Of a DNA stretch of 54,077 nucleotides, positions 16,906 through 25,400 are shown in pieces. Source of the DNA: Geomobilibacter sp964431365 (lineage in GTDB: Bacteria > Desulfobacterota > Desulfuromonadia > Geobacterales > DSM-12255); NCBI GenBank assembly GCA_964431365.1, contig CAYSJJ010000021.1:1-54077 (forward strand), in the 5' to 3' direction. The notes below the pieces were generated by a model, which worked only from the letters and a program-made list of their open reading frames with translations, did no database searches and was not told the DNA's origin. Every line of letters begins with the position of its first letter. Position 1 is the stretch's first letter. The position numbers and the translations under genes are program-made.

Positions 16906-17658
16906 ATGGACCGCAGACCGCTCGTAATCGCCCACCGGGGAGCCTCCCGCGACGCCCCGGAAAATACCCTCGCCGCCTTCCGGCTGGCCTGGGAGCAGGG
17001 GGCGGATGGCATAGAGGCGGACTTCCGCCTGACCAGGGACGGCCAGGTGGTCTGCATCCACGACGACACCACCGGCCGTACCGCCGGGAGCGACATCAGG
17101 GTGGCCGATGCCTCGCTGGCTGAGCTCCGCCGGCTCGACGTCGGTGCCCTCAGGGGGGAGCGCTGGCGCGGGGAGCCGATCCCGACCCTGGAGGAGATAC
17201 TTGCCGCGCTCCCGGCCGGAAAGCGGATTTACATCGAACTGAAGAGCGGGCCGGAGATCGTGGCACCGCTGCGGGAGCTCCTCGTCCGCTCCGGGGTCGC
17301 ACCGGAGCGGGTCAGGCTGCTCGCCTTCAGCCCCCAGCTCGTCAGCCTGCTCAAGGAGCAGCTGCCGGAGTTCAGGAGCTGCCTGAACGTGTCGTACCGC
17401 CGGGGGCGGCCATCCCGGGAGCAGCTCCCGGCGCTGCTCTCCGGCTGCCGGGCGGACGGCCTCTCCTCGGCTGCCCATGCCCTGCTCGACAACGGCCTCG
17501 TTGCTGCCCTGCACCGGGCCGGCCTGGAGATCCACGTCTGGACCGTCGATTCGGTGCGTGGTGCCCGCAAGTACCGGTCGCTGGGGGTCGATTCGATCAT
17601 GACCAACCGGCCCGGGGTGGTGTTGTCGGTCGTCCTGGAAGGGGGGGGCGGCAGGTGA
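16906..17658 (+). CDS. Glycerophosphodiester phosphodiesterase
   Basis: The 250-residue product matches the usual length of cytoplasmic GDPD enzymes, which split glycerophosphodiesters into an alcohol and glycerol 3-phosphate. The N-terminal VIAHRGASRDAPENTLAAF holds the first catalytic His and the conserved ENT. GIEADFRLTRDGQVVCIHDD holds the metal-binding Glu and Asp and the second His. The later IYIELKSG and VWTVDS blocks also fit. No signal peptide is seen. The ATG at 16906 follows CAGGTG closely. The stop overlaps the GTG start of the next gene by four bases, so the two are translationally coupled. Together they suggest turnover or remodelling of phospholipid parts. Confidence 0.92.
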   Translation: MDRRPLVIAHRGASRDAPENTLAAFRLAWEQGADGIEADFRLTRDGQVVCIHDDTTGRTAGSDIRVADASLAELRRLDVGALRGERWRGEPIPTLEEILAALPAGKRIYIELKSGPEIVAPLRELLVRSGVAPERVRLLAFSPQLVSLLKEQLPEFRSCLNVSYRRGRPSREQLPALLSGCRADGLSSAAHALLDNGLVAALHRAGLEIHVWTVDSVRGARKYRSLGVDSIMTNRPGVVLSVVLEGGGGR

Positions 17659-19817
17659 ACCGCTACGCCTACCTCACCTCCGGCCGGGCCATCGCGCTGA
17701 TGGAGGCGGTCTCCCGGGTGCGGGTGAACATCCATGGCCGGGAGCAGGTCCCGGATGGCTCCCTGATCTTCGTCGTCAACCACTTCACCCGGATCGAAAC
17801 GCTTCTCCTTCCTGTGCACATCTTCTCCCTGACCAACAGACCGGTATGGTCCCTGGCCGATGCCTCCATGTTCCGCGGCACTCTGGGGAAAATGCTCGAT
17901 GCGGTCGGTGCCGTGTCGACCAGGGCGCCGGACCGTGACCGGCTGATCGTCAAGAGCCTGCTGAACGGCGAGGCCAACTGGATCATCTTTCCCGAAGGAT
18001 ACATGGTCAAGGACAAGGCGCTGGTGGAGAAGACCCGTTACGCCATCTCCCGCGCCGGCGGCCGGCGGCCGCCCCATACCGGGGCCGCGTTCCTGGCGCT
18101 CCGTACCGAGTTTTACCGGCAGCGGCTGCGCGTGCTGGTCCGGGAGCTCCCGGACGAGGCGGAGCGGCTCCGGCTGCTGTTCGGCATCGAGGACCTGGCG
18201 CCGGTGCTGGCCGGCCGGACCTGGATCGTGCCGGTGAATATCACCTACTACCCGCTCCGCGCCCAGGAGAACGCCCTGAGCCGCCTCGCGGCGAGGCTGT
18301 TCGGTCCGGTGCCGCCACGTTTTCACGAGGAACTCCTCACCGAGGGGGCAATGCTCCTGGAAGGGGTGGATATCGACGTCCGTTTCGGCAGTGCCATCGA
18401 CGCGGGCGACCGTCTGGAGAGCGGCCCGATCAGGCGGGACATCGCCTCGCTGCAGCGGATCGACTTCAACGACCGTATCCCGTCGCGGCCGGCCATGCGG
18501 CGGGAAGCGGACCAGCTGACGAAGCGGTACATGGAGGCCATTTACGGGCTTACCACCGTAAACCACGACCACCTCTTCGCGTCGATGCTCCGCGCTCTCC
18601 CGTTCAGGAAGATCGAGGAGGACGACTTCCGTTGCCGGGTATTCCTGCTCAGCCAGAAGATGGGGGGGAGCGGCCTCTGCCGGCACCAGAGCCTGGAAAG
18701 CAGCCAGATCGCCCTGCTCACCGACGACCGCTACCACAAGTTCCACGAATTCCTCTCCCTGGCCCTGGAGACCGGCGTGCTGCGACAGGAGGGGGTACAT
18801 CTCGTCAAGGACCCGTCGAAGTTCTCCTCCTCCTTCGATTTTCACCGGGCCAGGGTCGACAACCCCATCGGCGTGGTGGCCAACGAGGTGCTCCCCCTGG
18901 TAAAACTGCAGCGGCTCGTGCGGATGATTGCCTGGCTTCCGCCGTCGGTGGTCCGGTACCTGGCGGGCCGCCATCTCCTGCGCCATCTGGAACGGGAGTT
19001 CGACGCGGATTACCAGGCCTTCTTCCGCACCGGCGAATCCAAGGGGCGGGAGGTCGGCCGGCCGATCTTGATCAAGGGGGCCTCCCGGGAGCTGGGGGTC
19101 GTCCTGGTCCATGGCTTTCTCGCCGCGCCGAGGGAGCTGGCCGGCCTGGCCGAGTACCTGGGGCGACAGGGGGTGTGGGTCTACGTGACACGCCTCAAGG
19201 GACACGGCACCTCGCCGGAAGACCTTGCCCGGCGCAGCGGCAGCGACTGGCGGGAGTCGGTGGATGCGGGGTATGCGGCCATGGGGATGATCTGCAGGCG
19301 GGTGGTCGTCGGCGGATTTTCCTTCGGCGGCGGACTGGCCATGGATTGTGCGGCCCGGCTCGGCAACGTCGCCGGGGTCTTTGCCGTCTCTCCTCCCATG
19401 CAGCTGCAGGATATCTCCTCGCGGTTCGCCCCCACCGTCGTGGTCTGGAACCGGCTCATGGATTTCCTGAACTTCCAGGAGGGGAAACGGGAATACGTGG
19501 AGATCGTTCCCGAGCACCCGGAGATCAACTACTGCCGCCTCCCCGTCGCCGCCCTGGCCGGGATGGGATCGTTCATGAAAGAGCTGGAGCCGAGACTCCC
19601 TGCCGTTTCGGCGCCGGCCTTGGTGGTCCAGGCAAAGGGAGACCCCGTGGTCGCCGCCAGCGGGTCGCAACGGCTCTTCGATCGGCTCGGCTCCAAGCAG
19701 AAGTCCTACCGGCTCTTCGAAATGGACAACCACGGCATCCTCCAGGGGGAGGGGGCCGAGCGGGTCTACGCGGTCATCGGGGAGTTCGTCCGGGCGCTGC
19801 GGGAGGCGTCTCGATGA
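17655..19817 (+). CDS. Acyltransferase (PlsC-like) fused to alpha/beta-hydrolase
   Basis: The 720-residue product begins at GTG 17655, overlapping the previous stop. Residues of about 20-270 carry a PlsC-like acyltransferase domain with VVNHFTRIE and WIIFPEG. The first motif reads HX4E here instead of the usual HX4D. A linker of about 200 residues follows. The last 245 residues are an alpha/beta-hydrolase with the oxyanion segment VVLVHGFLAAPREL, nucleophile elbow GGFSFGGGLA (Ser) and VVQAKGDPVV and MDNHGIL as likely Asp and His sites. No signal peptide or clear membrane helix is present. Such a fusion could both remove and add acyl chains on the same lipid pool. The gene stands directly after a glycerophosphodiester phosphodiesterase, which supports a lipid-remodelling role. 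Confidence 0.85.
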   Translation: MNRYAYLTSGRAIALMEAVSRVRVNIHGREQVPDGSLIFVVNHFTRIETLLLPVHIFSLTNRPVWSLADASMFRGTLGKMLDAVGAVSTRAPDRDRLIVKSLLNGEANWIIFPEGYMVKDKALVEKTRYAISRAGGRRPPHTGAAFLALRTEFYRQRLRVLVRELPDEAERLRLLFGIEDLAPVLAGRTWIVPVNITYYPLRAQENALSRLAARLFGPVPPRFHEELLTEGAMLLEGVDIDVRFGSAIDAGDRLESGPIRRDIASLQRIDFNDRIPSRPAMRREADQLTKRYMEAIYGLTTVNHDHLFASMLRALPFRKIEEDDFRCRVFLLSQKMGGSGLCRHQSLESSQIALLTDDRYHKFHEFLSLALETGVLRQEGVHLVKDPSKFSSSFDFHRARVDNPIGVVANEVLPLVKLQRLVRMIAWLPPSVVRYLAGRHLLRHLEREFDADYQAFFRTGESKGREVGRPILIKGASRELGVVLVHGFLAAPRELAGLAEYLGRQGVWVYVTRLKGHGTSPEDLARRSGSDWRESVDAGYAAMGMICRRVVVGGFSFGGGLAMDCAARLGNVAGVFAVSPPMQLQDISSRFAPTVVVWNRLMDFLNFQEGKREYVEIVPEHPEINYCRLPVAALAGMGSFMKELEPRLPAVSAPALVVQAKGDPVVAASGSQRLFDRLGSKQKSYRLFEMDNHGILQGEGAERVYAVIGEFVRALREASR

Positions 19818-19930
19818 CTGTGGCACGTTCCGTAGACGGTATTGCGGGGGATGCTCGTTAATCAGTTGCCGTGGTGAGTCGAATATGCTAAAAACTGTTG
19901 CAAAAATGCCACGGTCGAGGAGCGAGTGTT

Positions 19931-21127
19931 ATGGCCATTGCGGGAAAGATCCAGAACTTCATCGAGAGCGCTTCATGGATCAGGAAGATGTTCGAGGAAG
20001 GGGAGCGGCTCCGTGCCCAGTTCGGCGCCGAGAACGTCTACGATTTCACCCTGGGGAACCCCAACATCGAGCCGCCGCCGCGCTATGACGAGGCGTTCCG
20101 GAAGCTGGCCAGCGAGCCGCTTCCCGGCATGCACCGCTACATGAGCAATGCCGGCTACGAGGAGACCCGGGCCGCGGTGGCGACGGTGCTGGCCGAGTCC
20201 TCCGGTCTGCCGGTGGCAGCGTCCCACGTGGTCATGACCTGCGGCGCCAGTGGCGCCCTGAACGTGGTGCTGAAGACCATCCTCAACCCGGGCGAGGAGG
20301 TGATCATCCTCACCCCGCACTTTGTCGAGTACAAGTTCTATATAGACAACCACGGCGGCGTTCCCCGTGAGGTCTGGACCGACCGCGACACCTTCCAACT
20401 GGAGCTGCCGGCCATCGCGGCCGCCATCAACCAGAAGACCCGGGCCATCATCATCAACACCCCCAACAATCCGACCGGCGTCATCTACCCGGCCGAGACC
20501 CTGCGGCAGCTGGGGGAACTGGTCCAGCGCAAGGAGCGGGAGCTGGAGCGGCAGATCTACGTCATCTCCGACGAGCCGTACGCCCGGATCGCCTACGACG
20601 GCCAGCGGGTGCCGAACATCTTCCCCTACGTGGACAACGCCATCATCGTTACCTCCCACTCCAAGGACCTGGCCCTCCCGGGCGAGCGGATCGGCTACCT
20701 GGCCGCCAACCCCCGGATGACCCACATCGAGCTCTTCATGGAAGGGGCGGTCTTCTGCAACCGGACGCTCGGCTTCGTCAACGCGCCGGCCCTCATGCAG
20801 CGCCTGGTGGTCGGGCTCCAGCGGGAGTCGGTGGACATCGGCGCCTACCAGGCCAAGCGGGACCTCCTCTACGACGCCCTCACCGGCCTGGGGTTCCGGA
20901 TGGTGAAGCCGGACGGCGCATTCTACCTATTCCCCAAGTCCCCCCTGGCCGACGACGTCGCCTTTGTCAGGACGGCCCAGAAGCACCATATCCTCCTGGT
21001 CCCCGGGGCCGGCTTCGGTGCCCCCGGCTATTTCCGGATCGCCTACTGCGTCGACCCGGAGATGATCCGGCGGAGCCTCCCCGCCTGGGAGGCGTTGGCA
21101 CGCGAGGTGGGGCTGAAGAAGCCGTGA
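19931..21127 (+). CDS. PLP-dependent aminotransferase, class I
   Basis: The 398-residue product starts at the ATG at 19931 behind GAGGAG. An in-frame start at 19898 lacks a good ribosome site. Family features are present: FTLGNPNIEPPP near the start, the cofactor region TCGASGALNVVL, NTPNNPTGVIYP, and the Schiff-base lysine in SHSKDLALPGERIGYL. The C-terminal part (APGYFRIAYCVD) holds the substrate-carboxylate Arg. These fit an aspartate/aromatic-type aminotransferase of fold type I. It transfers an amino group between an amino acid and a 2-oxo acid in the cytoplasm. The exact substrate cannot be read from sequence alone. It lies between a lipid-metabolism gene and a palindromic element, so it is probably transcribed on its own. 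Confidence 0.92.
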   Translation: MAIAGKIQNFIESASWIRKMFEEGERLRAQFGAENVYDFTLGNPNIEPPPRYDEAFRKLASEPLPGMHRYMSNAGYEETRAAVATVLAESSGLPVAASHVVMTCGASGALNVVLKTILNPGEEVIILTPHFVEYKFYIDNHGGVPREVWTDRDTFQLELPAIAAAINQKTRAIIINTPNNPTGVIYPAETLRQLGELVQRKERELERQIYVISDEPYARIAYDGQRVPNIFPYVDNAIIVTSHSKDLALPGERIGYLAANPRMTHIELFMEGAVFCNRTLGFVNAPALMQRLVVGLQRESVDIGAYQAKRDLLYDALTGLGFRMVKPDGAFYLFPKSPLADDVAFVRTAQKHHILLVPGAGFGAPGYFRIAYCVDPEMIRRSLPAWEALAREVGLKKP

Positions 21128-21145
21128 TATCTGAGGACGTGGATG

Positions 21146-21325
21146 CGTGACGGCTGCCGCACCACTCCGCTCCGTGTGCCGCTCGCACCGCCGTTGTATG
21201 GCTTATTCCGCTGCCGGCCTGAAACTCGCCCTACGGGCTCAGACAATCAGGCCGGCGTACGCTCCATTTCGCCTACAGCGGCTGGCGCTCTGGCACAGTC
21301 GCTCCGTGGCGCGGCAGCCGTCACG
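21146..21325. repeat. 180-bp imperfect palindromic element
   Basis: The outer arms are perfect for 15 bp (21146-21160 with 21311-21325, CGTGACGGCTGCCGC). Inner arms GCCGGCCTGA and TCAGGCCGGC are perfect for 10 bp around a short loop with CGCCCTACGGGCTC. The sequence in between is also partly complementary, so nearly the whole stretch can fold into one long stem. It has no gene. It may be a mobile MITE-like element, a terminator for the aminotransferase gene or a leader structure for the regulator gene 22 bases further on. Confidence 0.65.
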
Positions 21326-21346
21326 GATAAGGGAGAAAACGTAAAG

Positions 21347-22732
21347 ATGAACGCCACGATTCTGATCGTTGATGACGAAGAAGGGATCAGGACCTCCCTG
21401 GCCGGGGTGCTGGAGGACGAGGGGTACCGGACCGTTTTTGCCGTGGACGGCCTGGAGGCCCTGGCCGCTGTGGAGACCGAGGTGCCGGACCTGGTCCTCC
21501 TGGACATCTGGATGCCCAGGATGGACGGGATGGATACGCTCCAGCGGCTGAAGGAGAAGCATCCGACCCTGACCGTGGTGATGATCTCCGGCCACGGCAC
21601 CATAGAGACGGCGGTAAAGTCGACCAAGCTCGGCGCCTACGACTTCATCGAAAAGCCCCTCTCCCTGGAAAAGGTGCTGGTTACCGTCAGGAACGCCCTG
21701 GGGATGAACCGCCTGGCCGAGGAGAACAGGTCGCTGCAGAGCGTCGTGCTCGGCGACGTGGAGATGATCGGCGAGACCCCGGCCATGCGTGAGCTGAAGG
21801 GGCATATCGCGCTGGTGGCCGAAAGCGCCGCTTCGGTGCTGATCACCGGCGAGAACGGAACCGGCAAGGAGCTGGTGGCCCGGGCGCTCCACTCCCTGAG
21901 CCAGCGGCGGGCCAAGCCGTTCGTGGAGATCAACTGCGCCGCCATCCCGGAAGAGCTGATCGAAAGCGAGCTCTTCGGCCACGAAAAGGGGGCGTTCACC
22001 GGCGCCCTGGCCCAGAAGAAGGGGAAGTTCGACCTGGCCGACGGCGGGACCATCTTCCTGGACGAGATCGGTGACATGTCCTTGAAGACCCAGGCCAAGG
22101 TCCTCCGTATCCTGCAGGAGCGGAAATTCGAGCGGGTCGGCGGCACCCGGCTCATCGAGGTGGATGTGCGGATCATCGCCGCCACCAACAAGGTGCTGGA
22201 AGACGAGATCCGGCGGGGCGCCTTCCGGGAGGATCTCTACTACCGGCTCAACGTCGTCCCCTTTGTCGTGCCGCCGCTCAGGGAGCGTCGCGACGATATT
22301 CCTGCCCTGACGAGCCACTTTCTCGATCTCTTTTGCCGTCGCGAAGGGCGCGAGGCGAAGAGCATCGTCCCCGAGACGCTGGAGGTGATGAATGGGTATG
22401 ACTGGCCCGGGAACATCAGGGAACTGAAAAACCTGATCGAGCGGCTGGTGATCATGGCCACCGGCGGGACCATTACCCCTGCCCAGCTCCCCGACTACCT
22501 GGCCGCCGGCAGTTCATCGCGTAACCAGGCGGGGCCCCGGCTCGACTCCATGCTGGAATTCCCGTCGCTGCGCGAGGCGCGGGAGGAGTTCGAGAAGGAG
22601 TTCATCATCCAGAAGCTGGAGGAGTACAACTGGAACATCAGCCGTACCGCCGAGGCGATCGAGCTGGAACGGAGCAACCTCCACCGGAAGATCAAGAGCT
22701 ACGGCATCGATATGGAACTCATCCGCAAGTAA
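21347..22732 (+). CDS. Sigma-54-dependent response regulator (NtrC/NtrX type)
   Basis: The 461-residue product starts at the ATG at 21347; the open frame extends upstream only into the palindromic element. The receiver domain (1-120) has DDEEG, phospho-acceptor Asp53 and EKP. The AAA+ domain (about 140-385) has Walker A GENGTGKEL, the intact sigma-54 contact loop GAFTGA and Walker B GGTIFLDEIGDM. A Fis-type helix-turn-helix closes the protein (WNISRTAEAIELERSNLHRKI). It activates RNA polymerase bound at sigma-54 promoters after phosphorylation. No kinase gene is adjacent, so its partner is elsewhere. Its targets are unknown, although the next gene set starts 168 bases downstream. Confidence 0.93.
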   Translation: MNATILIVDDEEGIRTSLAGVLEDEGYRTVFAVDGLEALAAVETEVPDLVLLDIWMPRMDGMDTLQRLKEKHPTLTVVMISGHGTIETAVKSTKLGAYDFIEKPLSLEKVLVTVRNALGMNRLAEENRSLQSVVLGDVEMIGETPAMRELKGHIALVAESAASVLITGENGTGKELVARALHSLSQRRAKPFVEINCAAIPEELIESELFGHEKGAFTGALAQKKGKFDLADGGTIFLDEIGDMSLKTQAKVLRILQERKFERVGGTRLIEVDVRIIAATNKVLEDEIRRGAFREDLYYRLNVVPFVVPPLRERRDDIPALTSHFLDLFCRREGREAKSIVPETLEVMNGYDWPGNIRELKNLIERLVIMATGGTITPAQLPDYLAAGSSSRNQAGPRLDSMLEFPSLREAREEFEKEFIIQKLEEYNWNISRTAEAIELERSNLHRKIKSYGIDMELIRK

Positions 22733-22751
22733 CCGTCCGCCTCTACCCCGA

Positions 22752-22772
22752 CCCTCCCCCGCTGGGGGAGGG
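22752..22772 (+). terminator. GC-rich hairpin after the regulator gene
   Basis: A 9-bp perfect stem, CCCTCCCCC with GGGGGAGGG, has loop GCT. It lies 19 bases after the stop and is followed by CGCGTTTC. The T-run is short, so termination is likely but not certain. Confidence 0.65.
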
Positions 22773-22900
22773 CGCGTTTCCCCGCAGAAATATCCGCTCT
22801 CCTGTTGTAATTTCGACCAAATATATTAAGTTTTTCTATGCGGTTTTGCGCGGCCAACGCGCTGTTCTGATTCTATCCATGGACTGCTGCAGGAGGGCTC

Positions 22901-24388
22901 ATGAGAATTTCGTTCCTGCTTCTGGGGTTGCTGGCCATGCTCCCGTCCGTCGTTTCAGCCGGACAGAGCCTGCTCGACCAGGGGATTGCCGAATACCGGG
23001 CGGAAAGCTACGAAGAGGCGATCGCCACCCTTGGCGATTGCTCGCGCCAGCAGCCCGACTCCGCAACGGTCGCCTACTACCTCGGCCTTTCCCTGATGCA
23101 GACCGGCGACCTCGGCGGGGCGACCGGCCAGTTCAGGGCTGCCCTGGAGCGCCAGCCGGGGATGCACGAGGTCTACCCGGAGCTGATCGAATGCCTCTAT
23201 CTCCAGGACCAGTTCCCCGAGGCCCGGCAGCGGATCGCCGCTGCCGAACAGGCCGGTGTCAACCCTGCAGCCATCGCCTTCCTCAAGGGAAAGGTCCTTG
23301 CCCGGCAGGATGACAACAGCGGGGCCATCCTCGCGTTCACCGCGGCCAAAAAGGCCGACGCAGCCTATGCCCAGCCGGCTGATTTCCAGATTGCCCAGCT
23401 CCAGCTGCAGGCCGGCGACATGGACGCGGCGCGGGAAAGCCTGCGGGCGGTCATCGCCAACAACCCCTCGTCCGAGCTGGCCACGTTCGCCAAAGAGTAC
23501 GAACGCCGCATGGCTGCCCTGCCGGAAGGGTACCGGATGTGGCGGCTCTTTGTCGGGGTCAACTACCAGTACGACGACAACGTGCTGGTCAAGCCCTCCA
23601 CGGACATCGCCGGTCTGAACCTCCCCTCGGGGCACGACCAGAGCAGCAGCCAGAACCTGCGCCTCCTCTACGAAGCCCCATCCGGCGGGCCCTGGCTCTT
23701 CAACGCCCAGTACAGCCTCTACAACAACTCCTATTTCCGCCTGGACCAGTACAGCCAGCTGAGCCAGAGTCTCTCCCTCGTCCCGGCCTATCGCCTGCCA
23801 AAGGCCGTGCTCTCGCTGCCGGTGACCTACAGCCATACTCTCCTGGATTACACCGGATACTCCCAGCAGCTGTCGGTAAAGCCGACCGCCACCCTGATGT
23901 TCTCTCCCCGGCACCTGGTGCAGGCAGGGTTCGGCTACAGCTGGCGGGACTACCTGCAGGCACCGGCCTCCGTGGAGGAGGACCGGGACGCCCACGGCTA
24001 TTCCGGCCAGCTGGGGTATCTGTACCTCTTCGCCGATGCCAGGGGGATGGCCAACCTCAGGTACGAGTGCTCCTTCGACGACGCGGCGGGGAACAACTGG
24101 AGCAACATCGGGAACCGGCTCACCCTCGACCTGGTGCTGCCGCTCGCCGCCAGGACCAGCGCCGTGGTCTCCCTGGACGGCTGGTGGCAGGAGTACCTGA
24201 ACAGCCACACAGCCTACGGTGTGAAGCGGAGCGACAGCAGCTACGCGGCAACGGCCACCCTGAGCCACGAACTGGTGGAGCGGGTCTTCCTCAACCTGCA
24301 GTATTCGCACTACACCACCTATTCCAACATCCCCCTGTACGAGTACGACCGGAACGTCTACTCGGCAGGGCTCGAACTCCGTTTCTGA
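22901..24388 (+). CDS. TPR-repeat protein with C-terminal outer-membrane beta-barrel
   Basis: The 495-residue product starts at the ATG at 22901 behind AGGAGG. It has a signal peptide (MRISFLLLGLLAMLPSVVSA). Residues of about 25-205 contain four or five TPR units (AEYRAESYEEAIATLGDCSR, AYYLGLSLMQTGDLGGATGQ). The rest alternates polar and hydrophobic residues and ends in aromatic-terminated LELRF, as outer-membrane barrels do. The layout resembles surface-lipoprotein assembly modifiers and related TPR-barrel proteins. It sits 10 bases in front of the FecR-domain gene and probably forms an operon with it, the lipoprotein gene and the PAS gene. Its exact role is unknown; a secretion or assembly pore is possible. 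Confidence 0.8.
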   Translation: MRISFLLLGLLAMLPSVVSAGQSLLDQGIAEYRAESYEEAIATLGDCSRQQPDSATVAYYLGLSLMQTGDLGGATGQFRAALERQPGMHEVYPELIECLYLQDQFPEARQRIAAAEQAGVNPAAIAFLKGKVLARQDDNSGAILAFTAAKKADAAYAQPADFQIAQLQLQAGDMDAARESLRAVIANNPSSELATFAKEYERRMAALPEGYRMWRLFVGVNYQYDDNVLVKPSTDIAGLNLPSGHDQSSSQNLRLLYEAPSGGPWLFNAQYSLYNNSYFRLDQYSQLSQSLSLVPAYRLPKAVLSLPVTYSHTLLDYTGYSQQLSVKPTATLMFSPRHLVQAGFGYSWRDYLQAPASVEEDRDAHGYSGQLGYLYLFADARGMANLRYECSFDDAAGNNWSNIGNRLTLDLVLPLAARTSAVVSLDGWWQEYLNSHTAYGVKRSDSSYAATATLSHELVERVFLNLQYSHYTTYSNIPLYEYDRNVYSAGLELRF

Positions 24389-24398
24389 GGTGCGGCCT

Positions 24399-25388
24399 AT
24401 GAGAACCAGAATTGGAACCGCCCCCGGCCTGCTGATCGGGCTGGTGCTGGTGTTCTTCCTGATGATGACGGGGAGCGGCCTGGCCGCCGGTATCGCCTCC
24501 TTCAGGGTCGTGACCGGCAGCGTCGATCTGCTCCGGGGAGGGAAGCTCCCGGCCGTCCCTGCCCGGGTCGGCGATCCCCTGGCTGCGGGCGATTTCGTCC
24601 GGACCAAGAGCGGCGGGTATGCGGAGGTGGCGTTCAACGACGGCACCCTCCTCAAGATCGCCCAGAGGAGCCGGGTCGACATCGGCGAGCAGTTCTCGGG
24701 TCAGAAGGGGAACGGCGCCAACGTGCGTCTGCCGCGGGGGACGGTGCAGACCGTCGTCAACCCGGCAACGGTCAAACAGGGTGGTCCCGGCCGGCGCTTC
24801 GAGGTTCATACCCCCAACGCCGTCGCCGGCGTCAGGGGGACGGTGTTCACTGTTACCCACGATCGGCGCGTCACCGGGATCGTGGTGCAGCAGGGGAGCG
24901 TCTATACCTACAATCCCCGCCTCCCGGACCGTATCGTGACCGTTCCGGCCGGGACCGTGACGACCGTTGCCGCCACGGCCCCGCCGCTGCCGCCTCGGCA
25001 GGCCCTCCCCGCCGAGCTGAACCGTATGGAAAAAGAGCTCTCCACGCCTAAGCCGGAGAAATCGGCCAGTGGCCAGGAGGGCGCAGCCTCGGGCCAGGGA
25101 GCCAGCCAATCAACGGGGACGCCGGGAGAGGCGAGCCGGACGACCGCCGCAGCGGCCCCATCGACAACGACCGCCACACCCACGACGACCTCAGCCGCGC
25201 CGGCCATCGATACCTCGCTCCCCGTCATAACGGTCATGCCGACCACGTTACCGCCCACCGCGCCGGCTGCCGCGCCGTTGCCCCAGATCACGACCATCAC
25301 CACCGCCCCGCCGCCCCCCCCGCCACCGCCACCGCCGGTGCCGGTATCGACCCACAGCAACGTCAACGTCCGGGTCAACTTCCCCTAG
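24399..25388 (+). CDS. FecR-domain periplasmic protein with Pro/Thr-rich tail
   Basis: The 329-residue product starts at the ATG at 24399. A GTG at 24390 overlaps the ribosome site TGAGG and is less likely. A signal sequence or N-terminal anchor (LLIGLVLVFFLMMTGSGLAAG) precedes a FecR domain at about 40-170 (ASFRVVTGSVDLLRGGK, VRTKSGGYAEVAFNDGTLLK, TPNAVAGVRGTVFTV). Here FecR is the extracytoplasmic domain alone, so the anti-sigma role of classical FecR is not implied. The last 150 residues are rich in Pro, Thr and Ala and end in a poly-Pro run, suggesting an extended linker. Such proteins often travel with barrel proteins and CHASE2 cyclases; both are found nearby here. Confidence 0.85.
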   Translation: MRTRIGTAPGLLIGLVLVFFLMMTGSGLAAGIASFRVVTGSVDLLRGGKLPAVPARVGDPLAAGDFVRTKSGGYAEVAFNDGTLLKIAQRSRVDIGEQFSGQKGNGANVRLPRGTVQTVVNPATVKQGGPGRRFEVHTPNAVAGVRGTVFTVTHDRRVTGIVVQQGSVYTYNPRLPDRIVTVPAGTVTTVAATAPPLPPRQALPAELNRMEKELSTPKPEKSASGQEGAASGQGASQSTGTPGEASRTTAAAAPSTTTATPTTTSAAPAIDTSLPVITVMPTTLPPTAPAAAPLPQITTITTAPPPPPPPPPPVPVSTHSNVNVRVNFP

Positions 25389-25400
25389 GAGAGAGCGGCC

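Noticed and set aside
17229..19826. Very long antisense open frame of 865 codons
   Set aside because: It mirrors the acyltransferase/hydrolase gene, whose motifs are clear on the plus strand. The antisense translation is rich in Arg, Gly, Pro and His with no domain. GC-rich coding DNA often gives such shadows.
21143..21346. Upstream extension of the NtrC-type regulator
   Set aside because: The extension lies in the palindromic element and has no family similarity. The receiver domain begins properly at ATG 21347.
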